Assembly (NCBI GenBank): GCA_043777595.1 | Contig: JAYWHT010000055.1 | Span: 1-44,447, forward strand | Origin: JAYVJH01 sp043777595 | GTDB lineage: Bacteria > Bacteroidota > Bacteroidia > Cytophagales > Spirosomataceae | Length of the DNA stretch: 44,447 bases | Direction of reading: 5' to 3' | Translations under genes and position numbers: made by a program | Shown: positions 9,326-17,026 of the stretch, piece by piece | How the letters are laid out: each line of letters opens with the position of its first letter | Numbering within the stretch: position 1 is the first letter of the stretch | Notes under the pieces: generated by a model | Told to the model about the DNA's origin: nothing | Databases searched by the model: none | The model's input: only the letters and a program-made list of their open reading frames with translations

Positions 9326-9985
9326 CTATTTTTTTACTAATTTTTTTATGAAATCATAATCAATGCTTTTGTAATCAGCAATGTAGGCATGGCAAATAGG
9401 TAGCTCGTGCGGTTGGTGAGAGGTCAGTACGCCTACAACTTTTGCACCAGCGGCCAGCCCTGCCGTGATGCCCGAAAACGAATCTTCAAAAACAACACAA
9501 CGCTCAGGTGCTATACCCAGCCGCTGGGCAGTAGTGATATATACCTCTGGGTGAGGTTTGTGATAAACTACGTCTTGGTTGGCCATCAGCGAATCCATAC
9601 TTTGTTTGAGCGGTATCTGGTTGAGTATCAAGTCTAAGTTTTCGATGGGTGCGGAGGTAGCTATGCCCGTCTTTACGCCATTGGCTTTGAGGTCGGCAAT
9701 GAACGCCAGCAGCCCTTCCAACGGCTGGGCTATTGGCTCGTACAGTTTTCTAAAAAGTGCTTCTTTTTCGTATTGTTTTTGGTCAAACTCGGCACGTTCC
9801 ATTTTTCGTTTAAAAAAATACTCCATGATTGCCGAGTTGGCTTTGCCGTACATATTTTCAATCAAGTCTTGGTCGCTGACTTCTATATTGTGGTGGCCGA
9901 GGTACTCTCGCCACGCTACCAAATGTGTAGGATTGGTATCGGCGATTACTCCGTCCATGTCAAAAATTACGGCTATGTCTGTCAT
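9326..9985 (-). CDS. HAD-superfamily hydrolase, beta-phosphoglucomutase/sugar-phosphatase type
   Basis: A 219-residue HAD protein of subfamily IA with a helical cap. Motif I is FDMDGVIADTNP (catalytic Asp near residues 9 and 11), motif II is the Ser/Thr of IATSAP, motif III is the lysine in KPHPEVY, and motif IV is CVVFEDSFSGITAG. This set is typical of beta-phosphoglucomutases and 2-deoxyglucose-6-phosphatase-like enzymes acting on small sugar phosphates; the substrate is not predictable. It converges with parE. Confidence 0.85.
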   Translation of the reverse strand: MTDIAVIFDMDGVIADTNPTHLVAWREYLGHHNIEVSDQDLIENMYGKANSAIMEYFFKRKMERAEFDQKQYEKEALFRKLYEPIAQPLEGLLAFIADLKANGVKTGIATSAPIENLDLILNQIPLKQSMDSLMANQDVVYHKPHPEVYITTAQRLGIAPERCVVFEDSFSGITAGLAAGAKVVGVLTSHQPHELPICHAYIADYKSIDYDFIKKLVKK

Positions 9986-10216
9986 TGTTTACTATTTTGT
10001 TTGTGGAGAATATTTTATTTAGGGTATAAAAAAAGGCAACGACAGCACTTGGTAGTACATAATTTTTATTGAAAGCTTAGAAAAACTCTAATCTACTAAA
10101 AGTGAGGCGATTGTAATATTTTTTCTTACATTTGCCCACTATTATTTTGCTAAACCCTAAAATGGCGATGAATATAAAAACATTCACATCAAATTTGGTT
10201 TTACACTTAAAGATAG

Positions 10217-11014
10217 CTACATAAAAAAAAATTAAATAATTTACTTTCTGGTATTGCAGCCCACAAAACAACACAAATTTGGACAATATCAAAAACTCGA
10301 ACCGAATGTGAGAACTGTTCAAATATGCTAAAGGGTACTCAAGAGCAAGTTTTAAGCCCCGAACAAATCAACGAATCACTTTTGGCAGAGGCAGTAAAAC
10401 ATTTATGATCTAAGAACGATATTTTTGAGATTGATGACGGCAATGACTTGTATAAAATATGTGCCAAAAGTACAAAATTGCTTACAAAAGTAAAAGACTT
10501 ATCAAGCGGCTGGGTCAATGGCTACAATAGTTTTAATAGTATAATCATACTGGGTTCAGAAAATAATGATTACTGACCGAAAAGAGAAAAACATTTTGAA
10601 AGACCAGATGCTTATCATCTCCAATTATCCTTTTACAGATCAAGAAATAGCGTACAAAATTTTTCAGATCTACTTGAAACGCTCAAAAATAAAATCAGTT
10701 TTTAAGTTTTTCAAAGAGCAACTTGGCTGGGAGGCATTCCAAATAAAAATTATCTGACTATCCAAAATATCATTACTTTGGCTTTTTATGCCGGGGCTTA
10801 TTTCTACGCAATTCAAAATGAAGTTACCAAAAATTATCAGTTCCGAATAATCTGCCAGTTGGCAAAGTGCAAGGGCTAATTTACTAAACATTTCTTTTTG
10901 AATGGTTTGATAGAGTTGGCTCGTACTGCCCTTTTTCAGCAATTTGTCAAAGAATATCGGTTATTTCAAGAGTAAGTAGAGGAACTGCCGGCATTTGCCC
11001 CTAAGATAAACTAA
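10217..11014 (+). pseudogene. Decayed IS4-like DDE transposase
   Basis: The region reads as transposase-like protein only if stops and two frame changes are allowed. Up to about 10556 it reads in one frame (including IAAHKTTQIWTISKTRTE and TKLLTKVKDLSSGWVNGYN) with a TGA at 10406-10408. About 10557-10755 reads in another frame (TDRKEKNILKDQ, FQIYLKRSKIKSVFKFFKEQ, LGWEAFQIK, matching the conserved C-terminal YxxRWxIExxFKxLK/LGWE region, with Ser for the usual Trp). It then returns to the first frame (LTIQNIITLAFYAGAYFY) with further stops, ending at 11014. No intact terminal repeats or target duplication were found. The assignment rests on recalled family motifs. Local composition is more AT-rich than the flanks. 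Confidence 0.7.
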
Positions 11015-11062
11015 CTGAATATTATTTGTCTCAATTTGCTTAAATTACTCATCATCAAATAA

Positions 11063-12256
11063 TTAACGTTTTTCCAAGTTTTCAATAAAATCAGTATCAG
11101 TTTTTTTCAAAAATACCAAATAACCCACCGCCACACCGGCCAAAGTCGATGCTACATAAAAGATAAGAGCCAAGTTTTGAATTTGCCCGCCATAATACCA
11201 GCCCGACCACAGCGCACCTATGCCAATGCCAGCTTCGAGCGCCATATACATAGTGGCCAAGCCACGGCCTCGGTGTGCTTCGTGGCTTAGGTCCACAGCC
11301 CAGGCTGTGAGAGCGGGGGTATTTAACCCCCACGATATGCCAAACAAAATGGCAGATAGGTAGAAGCCTGTTATAGTTTGCCAAAAGCCCAAAACGAACA
11401 TACCAGCAGCCAGCACCCCACACGAAAATATCAAGACAATTACACGGCCATATTTGTCTGAACTTTTGCTGGCCACAACACGTACAAGCAACGAGGCGGC
11501 GGTGTAAACTGTAAAAAATATACCTTTGTTGTTCATACCCAACGACTTAGTAAAATCTGGAGCAAGCGTAATGATAACGCCCGAAGAAAACGAAACCAAG
11601 AACATGACCACAAAGACACTTACTACTTTGGGTTCAAAGATGTCTTTATAACCGATTTTAAATAAACCTATACTAAATGGCTTGCGCTCGATGAGTGTTT
11701 CTTTCATGTTGAGCAATATTAAAATAGAAAGCAAGGCAAAAGCAGACGATGTATAAAATGTGGCATTGATTCCCGCCCATTTTGTGAGATAGCTACCGAT
11801 AGTTGGCCCCAACGACATACCAGTTGCCGTAAAAATACCCAATGTTCCGGCAGCTTCGCCTCGACGGTTGGCTGGCGATATATCGGCAATATATGCTGCT
11901 GTGGCGGTTGGTTTGGTGCCTGTGGACATACCATGAATGAGCCTCAACCACAAAAAACCAGCCACAATATGCACAAAAGGATAGGCCAACGAACACACAA
12001 AACAAACCAATGAGCCAAAAGCCATGACAGGAATACGGCCAATGCTGTCGGTGAGTTTGCCACTAAATGGCCGAGAAAGACCCGCCGTTAGTGTAAAAAG
12101 AAAAATAACGAGTCCCAAATACGCCTGTCCCCCCATTTTAGACAGGTGGTCGGGTAGCTCAGGAATTATCATCTGAAAACTGGCAGAAAACAGGAGATTG
12201 CTGATGCAAAGCAACCAAAACTGGCGAGTGTATATTGTCGGTGTGCTGTTTGTCAT
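11063..12256 (-). CDS. Major facilitator superfamily transporter (multidrug-efflux type)
   Basis: A 397-residue membrane protein with about 12 hydrophobic segments. The MFS loop 2-3 motif is seen as GKLTDSIGRIPVMAFG near residues 65-80, and the antiporter-type motif C as GIFTATGMSLGPTIGSYLT near 140-158. These features point to a drug/H+ antiporter-like exporter in the inner membrane; the substrate is unknown. It lies 84 bp downstream of the SDR gene on the same strand, with a long palindrome between them, so it probably has its own transcript. Confidence 0.85.
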   Translation of the reverse strand: MTNSTPTIYTRQFWLLCISNLLFSASFQMIIPELPDHLSKMGGQAYLGLVIFLFTLTAGLSRPFSGKLTDSIGRIPVMAFGSLVCFVCSLAYPFVHIVAGFLWLRLIHGMSTGTKPTATAAYIADISPANRRGEAAGTLGIFTATGMSLGPTIGSYLTKWAGINATFYTSSAFALLSILILLNMKETLIERKPFSIGLFKIGYKDIFEPKVVSVFVVMFLVSFSSGVIITLAPDFTKSLGMNNKGIFFTVYTAASLLVRVVASKSSDKYGRVIVLIFSCGVLAAGMFVLGFWQTITGFYLSAILFGISWGLNTPALTAWAVDLSHEAHRGRGLATMYMALEAGIGIGALWSGWYYGGQIQNLALIFYVASTLAGVAVGYLVFLKKTDTDFIENLEKR

Positions 12257-12271
12257 TTAGCACGCAAAAGT

Positions 12272-12328
12272 AAACGTTTTTTGAGCAAGCCGCAAACTGT
12301 AATTTTATGGCTTACTCAAAAAACGTTT
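12272..12328. terminator. Long imperfect hairpin between the SDR and MFS genes
   Basis: The arms 12272-12291 and 12309-12328 are 20 bp with a single mismatch and a 17-nt loop. It follows the SDR stop codon and precedes the MFS start on the minus strand. A terminator is the simplest reading, but the arm ends only 16 nt before the MFS ATG, so an operator or leader structure is also possible. Confidence 0.55.
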
Positions 12329-12340
12329 ATGGTATTGCAG

Positions 12341-13045
12341 TTATTTCAATTTTCCCATACCGCCATCTACCCCAATCACTTGGCCTGTTATCCAGCTACC
12401 TTCGTCAGATAGCAATAGTTTGGCCACGTTGGCAATGTCTTGGGCTGTACCTACTCGGCCTATTGGGTGGCGTTTGTTGGAGGCTTCTCGTTTTTCGTCC
12501 GACGACAATAAATTGCTAGCCAGCGGCGTGTCGGTCAGTGATGGTGCAATGGCGTTGCAGCGCACTTTGATAGGGGCAAGTTCGGCTGCTAACGAAACCG
12601 TCAAACCTTCGATGGCCCCCTTCGAGACCGCAATAGAAGCATGAAAACCCATACCTGTCTGGGCAGCGACGGTACTAAAAAGTACTATTGAGGCACCGTT
12701 GGCTTTGCGAAGCCTGGGTAGATTGGCTTGAATGGCCGCTATTGCCCCGAGGACATTTATCTGAAAATCGTTTTTGAAGTCATCGGCACTGAATCGCTGA
12801 AAAGGTTTGAGCGAAATAGTACCGGGGGCATATACTATACCATGAATGGTGTCGGGGAGGCTGTCGAAGATACCAGCTACGGGTTCAGTTACGTCCCAAC
12901 TAATGTGCTGACTGTTTATGTTTTCGGGCTGTCGGCGAGATGCAGTTATTAGGTTTGCTCCTGCGGCTTGTAGCATTTCGGCCAGTGCATGACCAATTCC
13001 TGAACTGGCACCAACGATAAGAATATTTTTTGATTGAAAATTCAT
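12341..13045 (-). CDS. Short-chain dehydrogenase/reductase-like protein lacking the catalytic Tyr
   Basis: A 234-residue Rossmann-fold protein. The NAD(P)-binding GASSGIG is at residues 12-18, the structural QINVLGA (Asn97) is present, and the active-site region shows Ser124 and SKGAIEG with Lys142. The YxxxK tyrosine position (138) is Ile, so the usual proton donor is missing. The C-terminal GQVIGVDGGMG loop is family-typical. It may therefore be a non-catalytic or altered SDR; the substrate is unknown. Neighbouring genes give no pathway clue. Confidence 0.85.
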   Translation of the reverse strand: MNFQSKNILIVGASSGIGHALAEMLQAAGANLITASRRQPENINSQHISWDVTEPVAGIFDSLPDTIHGIVYAPGTISLKPFQRFSADDFKNDFQINVLGAIAAIQANLPRLRKANGASIVLFSTVAAQTGMGFHASIAVSKGAIEGLTVSLAAELAPIKVRCNAIAPSLTDTPLASNLLSSDEKREASNKRHPIGRVGTAQDIANVAKLLLSDEGSWITGQVIGVDGGMGKLK

Positions 13046-13270
13046 AAATTACTGAGTGATTGATAGACCGATATACCGAATGTTGTCAAAATAACTACTT
13101 GGTTGGGCTATATGTTTATGTTTTTGGTAAAATGTTAGTAAATTTGTGTTTATATAGGGCAAATCTATTGCCAGTACTTTACCTACTTTTACATTTTGCG
13201 ATTTTTTACTTTACGATTTATTGTTTTTGATTCTACTATAGTCTCTACGGAGATGCTGCTTGAAGCCGAA

Positions 13271-13301
13271 CCGAAGCCATCGCTTGGAGCGATGGCTTCG
13301 G
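13271..13301. repeat. REP-like palindrome, copy 1
   Basis: A perfect 14-bp stem (13271-13284 and 13288-13301) with a 3-nt loop. Its core (CGAAGCCATCGCT and reverse complement) recurs as a near-identical hairpin at 40116-40148. The right arm contains the ATG I take as the start of the alpha/beta-hydrolase gene. Confidence 0.75.
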
Positions 13302-14329
13302 TAAACCCGTATAAATCAACTAAGAATCTTATTTTTTTGTTTTCATTGTTATTTTCATTGAGTAGTATTGCTCAAAACGAAGGCTGGGCAATTTGTAACA
13401 GTGGTGCTAACTTGTATTTCAAAATCATTGGTTCAGGCCCACCAGTTGTGTTAATTGGCGATACTGGCCACTCGTCCGAATACCTGCTTGACTTGGCTCA
13501 CGGACTATCGGCCAATTACCGTGTAATATATTTTGACCCCCGCTCGATGGGTAAAAGCAAGTCGAAATGGGTGAGCGATAGTTTAGTCAATTTTCAGAGA
13601 ACGGTTGCCGACATCGAGGGCTTACGAGTAGTTTTACGAATACCGTCGTGGTCGGTAATAGCGCATGGTTTTGGGGCTAATGTTGCCACGGCTTATGCTG
13701 CTCGTTATGGGCATGGCGTGAGTCGGGTGGTATTGGTCAATCCTGTGGCCAAAAACCATCAAGGCGATTTGGAACAGTACGATTTTCCAGTCAGTTTGCA
13801 GCCCTCGGACATTAGCCAGAGATTTGAAACATTAAAACAAAAACTCAACAATCAAAACCCCAACGATAGTCTTGCTCGTTGGCAAGCGATTGCGAGTTTT
13901 CAGTCTGCCACATATAGTTTCGATACTCTGAATACACCATTTGTGGCTAATTATTTGACCGAAAAACTAAATAATGCCAAAATCAGCACACAAATTAAGA
14001 ATCAATACCAACAACGAACGGCGCAGTTTGGCAATAATCTGGGCAACTGTCGTGCCGCCGTTACAGTGGTGCTATCAAGTAAGAGGCATGATTATTGGCA
14101 GGTAGTACGAGATTTTGAAAACAGTAAATCTGACATAAAAACAATAGGTATAGCCAATGCACATCACTTTCCGTGGTTGGACAATCCTGGCGTTTTTTAT
14201 GCTGCCATACGCAATGTCATGGGAGCATCGAAAAACTTATCTAATTTAGCCTATAAACAACAAAATGAAAGCGAAAAAAAAAATCATCGTACTGACAGGG
14301 GCGGGCATCAGCGCCGAAAGCGGGCTTAA
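13292..14329 (+). CDS. Secreted alpha/beta-hydrolase-fold protein without nucleophile Ser
   Basis: A protein of 345 residues from this start. The frame is open further upstream to 13196, but the chosen ATG gives a normal signal peptide (core about residues 12-27, ending SSIAQ). The alpha/beta-hydrolase landmarks are the oxyanion-type strand PPVVLIGDTGH, FDPRSMGKS, the nucleophile elbow, and a C-terminal AHHFPWLDNPGVF with the expected His. At the elbow the sequence is AHGFGAN, so the usual catalytic Ser is Gly126. The start ATG lies in the arm of a palindrome, and the C-terminus overlaps the sirtuin gene by 65 nt. Either an inactive/binding homologue or an enzyme using other chemistry; the Ser loss is plainly visible. 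Confidence 0.7.
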   Translation: MASVNPYKSTKNLIFLFSLLFSLSSIAQNEGWAICNSGANLYFKIIGSGPPVVLIGDTGHSSEYLLDLAHGLSANYRVIYFDPRSMGKSKSKWVSDSLVNFQRTVADIEGLRVVLRIPSWSVIAHGFGANVATAYAARYGHGVSRVVLVNPVAKNHQGDLEQYDFPVSLQPSDISQRFETLKQKLNNQNPNDSLARWQAIASFQSATYSFDTLNTPFVANYLTEKLNNAKISTQIKNQYQQRTAQFGNNLGNCRAAVTVVLSSKRHDYWQVVRDFENSKSDIKTIGIANAHHFPWLDNPGVFYAAIRNVMGASKNLSNLAYKQQNESEKKNHRTDRGGHQRRKRA

Positions 14330-14966
14330 AACTTTTAGAGATTCTGATGGCCTTTGGGAGGGACATAACATCGAAGACGTAGCCACTCCCGAGGGCTGGT
14401 ACAGAAACAAAGAAATGGTGTTGCAGTTTTATAATGAGCGTCGTTTTGATGGCCAAAATGCAAAACCCAATGCAGGACATAAGGCTTTGAAAGACTTAGA
14501 ACAATACTTTGATGTGCAGATTATTACTCAAAACGTAGATAACCTACATGAAAAAGCAGGCTCTACCAAAGTGATGCACCTACACGGTGAGATGTTTAAG
14601 TCGCAAAGTACCAAAGACCCCAAATTGGTATATGAAATGGACGGCTGGGAATTGAAAATAGGGGATAAATGTGAACTGGGTAGCCAACTACGGCCATTTA
14701 TAGTGTGGTTTGGCGAGGCCGTACCAATGATCGAGCCAGCAGTAGCACTGAGCCAAGAAGCCGATATTTTTGTGGTCGTAGGCACGTCTTTGGCTGTTTA
14801 TCCAGCCGCAAGTTTGGTGTATTATGCCCCACCAAACACACCCGTTTTTGTGGTAGACCCAAATATCCCAAATATGGAAAATACCAAAAACGTGACTTTT
14901 ATCGAAGAACCGGCCTCGACAGGGGTAGAAACGCTCAAAAAAATACTGATTGAGAAGTATTTATGA
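14265..14966 (+). CDS. cobB: Sir2-family NAD-dependent protein deacylase without zinc cysteines
   Basis: A 233-residue sirtuin. NAD-binding motifs are GAGISAESGLKTFRD (residues 12-26), TQNVDNLHEKAG (88-99), the catalytic His107 in HLHGEMF, and VVGTSLAVYPA. Tyr56 and Arg59 in FYNERR correspond to the Tyr/Arg pair of class III (CobB/SIRT5-like) enzymes that bind succinyl or malonyl groups. The region that normally holds a CxxC...CxxC zinc site contains only one Cys (KCELGSQ), so the structural zinc appears lost. The gene starts inside the hydrolase gene, just before a run of ten A. Confidence 0.85.
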   Translation: MKAKKKIIVLTGAGISAESGLKTFRDSDGLWEGHNIEDVATPEGWYRNKEMVLQFYNERRFDGQNAKPNAGHKALKDLEQYFDVQIITQNVDNLHEKAGSTKVMHLHGEMFKSQSTKDPKLVYEMDGWELKIGDKCELGSQLRPFIVWFGEAVPMIEPAVALSQEADIFVVVGTSLAVYPAASLVYYAPPNTPVFVVDPNIPNMENTKNVTFIEEPASTGVETLKKILIEKYL

Positions 14967-15137
14967 GCCTAAGTAATAATATAGAATTGTGAATGATGGT
15001 TCGCTCTTTTGATTGAATAAATATTTGATTTTTAACGGTTCGCCGCTGCGATATTTTATCTAAATTTTAAATCACGTTTCAACCTATTCAATTACAACAC
15101 TTTTCGCTATCCGTTTTTCACTGTTCACTACCTAAGT
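14967..15137. other. Convergent intergenic region with repeat fragments
   Basis: It lies between the sirtuin and metallophosphatase genes. It contains GGTTCGCCGCTGCGAT around 15039-15054, echoed in reverse around 19793-19816, and a fragment at 15105-15131 whose reverse complement matches 33784-33821. No gene is visible. Confidence 0.5.
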
Positions 15138-16061
15138 CTAAATATCCAGATTTTTGCCCTCATAAAATACTTCCTTAGACACACGGTCGAAAGTAAAGTC
15201 GAGACGGCCTAAATTGATGCCACCAAAACCTACTTGATTGACGAGTACCGATTGATTGGCTTTGTTTTTGACGACAGTAGGCTCTTTCAGAAAAGTATGT
15301 GTATGGCCACCAATAATCAAGTCAATGTCTGACGACTGAGCAGCGAGTTTCAAGTCCGATGGCTCGTCGCCTCGCATCTCATAACCCAAGTGCGAAAGGC
15401 ATATTACGAAGCTACATTTCTTGTCATTTTTGAGCATTTTAGCCGTCTCGTTGGCTACCTTAAACGGTTCGGCATACTTGGTTTGTCCTACGAGTACATC
15501 GGCAATCAGCCCTTTTGGATTGATACCCAGCCCAAAGACACCAATTTTTAAGCCATTGATTTTGAATATTTTATATGGCTGACTTAGGCCAGACATGGGC
15601 GTACCGGAAAAATCATAGTTGGCCACCAATACAGGAAAAGTAGCGTGTTCACGGATTTGCTTGGCATAAAGTTCGAGGCCGCCGTCAAAGTCGTGATTGC
15701 CGACCGTAATGGCATCATAGCCCATCATGCTGAGGAGTTCTATTTCGGGTTTGCCCTTAAAAAAATTAAAGTAGGGCGTACCCTGAAACACATCACCAGC
15801 ATCGAAAAGTAATACATTCTCGGCCTCCGACCTTATTTTACTTATCAGTTTGGCTCTATTTATCACTCCACCACGGCCACCATTACGAGGGTCGTTTTTG
15901 GGAATAGGGTCGAGGCGGCTGTGTACGTCGTTGGTATGCAAAATCGTAATTTTGATTGTTGCTTTACTGGCCAAATTGCCAAATGAAGCCAATGGCATAG
16001 CCCCTAACGAAACGGCGCCACTGGCGGTGATGATGTTTTGTATAAAATTACGTCTGTTCAT
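15138..16061 (-). CDS. Tat-exported 5'-nucleotidase-type metallophosphatase (metallophosphoesterase domain only)
   Basis: A 307-residue protein with a twin-arginine-type leader (MNRRNFIQ plus a hydrophobic stretch) and then the UshA-type calcineurin-like domain. The dimetal ligands are seen in order: ILHTNDVHS, FDAGDVFQGT, GNHDFDGG, CLSHLGYE and GGHTHTF. The 5'-nucleotidase C-terminal substrate-binding domain is absent; in Bacteroidota it is often a separate neighbouring gene, but none lies beside it here. Likely a periplasmic nucleotide or phosphoester hydrolase. A good promoter match lies upstream. Confidence 0.88.
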   Translation of the reverse strand: MNRRNFIQNIITASGAVSLGAMPLASFGNLASKATIKITILHTNDVHSRLDPIPKNDPRNGGRGGVINRAKLISKIRSEAENVLLFDAGDVFQGTPYFNFFKGKPEIELLSMMGYDAITVGNHDFDGGLELYAKQIREHATFPVLVANYDFSGTPMSGLSQPYKIFKINGLKIGVFGLGINPKGLIADVLVGQTKYAEPFKVANETAKMLKNDKKCSFVICLSHLGYEMRGDEPSDLKLAAQSSDIDLIIGGHTHTFLKEPTVVKNKANQSVLVNQVGFGGINLGRLDFTFDRVSKEVFYEGKNLDI

Positions 16062-16128
16062 GTTTACTGAGTGATAGAGTTAGGGAGTTACTGAGTGCAA
16101 CACTAATTGAGATTTGATATTAAAAAGA

Positions 16129-16157
16129 CAAAACTAAAACTATTTTTGGGTTTTCAA
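16129..16157 (-). promoter_or_regulatory. Predicted promoter of the metallophosphatase gene
   Basis: On the minus strand a TTG (16155-16157) is followed after 18 nt by TAGTTTTG (16129-16136). This fits the Bacteroidota primary sigma pattern (TTG, ~19 nt, TAnnTTTG) and lies about 68 nt before the ATG. Confidence 0.5.
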
Positions 16158-16198
16158 CGGTTACAAATATTCAATTTTCTTTTTCAGTAAAATACCCG

Positions 16199-16206
16199 TA
16201 CCTTTG
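16199..16206 (+). promoter_or_regulatory. Predicted -7 element of rpmI
   Basis: TACCTTTG matches the Bacteroidota -7 consensus TAnnTTTG exactly and lies 45 nt upstream of the rpmI ATG. No TTG is seen at the -33 position. It suggests that rpmI is transcribed from its own promoter, consistent with no infC gene immediately upstream. Confidence 0.5.
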
Positions 16207-16250
16207 CAGTCCAATTTAATTATTTTTCAACAACTAAATAGTTCAGTTTT

Positions 16251-16448
16251 ATGCCAAAGCAAAAAACAAATTCAAGTGCCAAAAAACGCTTGAAGCTGAC
16301 AGGAACGGGCAAAGTGAAGCGGAAGCACGCCTTCCATAGCCACATTTTGACCAAAAAGTCAAACAAGCGTAAGCGTATTCTTTCTTCGTTTTCGGTGGTA
16401 GATTCTACCAACATGAACCGAATTAAGTTATTGCTCAATCTCAATTAG
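16251..16448 (+). CDS. rpmI: 50S ribosomal protein L35
   Basis: A 65-residue, strongly basic protein starting MPKQKTNSSAKKRLKLTGTGKVKRKHAF, the typical L35 N-terminus, with the HILTKKSNKRKR core. It is a structural protein of the large ribosomal subunit. It usually sits between infC and rplT; here infC is absent upstream and rplT follows only after 187 bp. Confidence 0.97.
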   Translation: MPKQKTNSSAKKRLKLTGTGKVKRKHAFHSHILTKKSNKRKRILSSFSVVDSTNMNRIKLLLNLN

Positions 16449-16635
16449 TAGTTAGTCATCAGTCATTGGGTTATTAGTCATTAGTCATTCGAGATTTGCT
16501 TAATAGTTTTTACTGTTAATGACTCGAAACTCATAATTCGTAACTCAAAACTCATAACTATTCTGCGGTCTGTTTCACCCGATTATAGGTTAAAAGACTT
16601 GCAAAAGCACCTATCGTCAAAAAACCAACAAAATT
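16449..16635. repeat. Degenerate short-repeat block between rpmI and rplT
   Basis: A GTCAT-rich direct repeat block (about 16455-16490, units like TTAGTCAT/CAGTCAT) is followed by an ACTC-rich block (about 16519-16559, units like AACTCATAA/CGTAACTC). The two parts are roughly reverse-complementary in style. The same two-part layout is found inside glpD at 42834-42926. Confidence 0.6.
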
Positions 16636-16980
16636 ATGCCACGTTCAGTAAACCACGTTGCGTCGCGTGCAAGACGTAAAAAAGTATTAAAAATGGCCAA
16701 AGGTTTCTTTGGTCGTCGCAAAAATGTATGGACGGTAGCCAAAAACGCCGTCGATAAGGCATTGGGCTATTCGTATATTGGCCGTAAACAAAAGAAAAGA
16801 AACTTCCGTGCGCTCTGGATTCAGCGTATCAACGCAGGCGCACGCCAGTTTGGAATGTCATATTCTGTATTTATGGGCAAAATCCATTCGGCGGGTGTTA
16901 CCCTCAACCGTAAAGTATTGGCTGACTTGGCCATGAACCACCCAGAGTCGTTCAAGGCAGTTGTAGAAAAAGTAAAATAA
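16636..16980 (+). CDS. rplT: 50S ribosomal protein L20
   Basis: A 114-residue basic protein with the L20 signature from the start (MPRSVNHVASRARRKKVLKMAKGFFGRRKN) through YIGRKQKKRNFRALWIQRINAG to the C-terminal GVTLNRKVLADLA. L20 binds 23S rRNA early in large-subunit assembly and in some bacteria represses its own operon. Length is normal. Confidence 0.97.
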   Translation: MPRSVNHVASRARRKKVLKMAKGFFGRRKNVWTVAKNAVDKALGYSYIGRKQKKRNFRALWIQRINAGARQFGMSYSVFMGKIHSAGVTLNRKVLADLAMNHPESFKAVVEKVK

Positions 16981-16988
16981 ATTGGTAC

Positions 16989-17026
16989 AAAAAAAGGGGC
17001 GAACGCAAGTGTTCGCCCCTTTTTTT
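16989..17026. terminator. Bidirectional terminator after rplT
   Basis: Arms 16989-17004 and 17011-17026 form a perfect 16-bp stem (GC core plus A/T tracts) with a 6-nt loop. It serves rplT from the left and the nuclease-inhibitor-like gene from the right. Confidence 0.92.

Noticed and set aside
13196..13291. Longer N-terminus for the alpha/beta-hydrolase
   Set aside because: The extra 32 residues run through a palindrome and put the signal peptide in mid-protein; the ATG at 13292 gives a normal leader.
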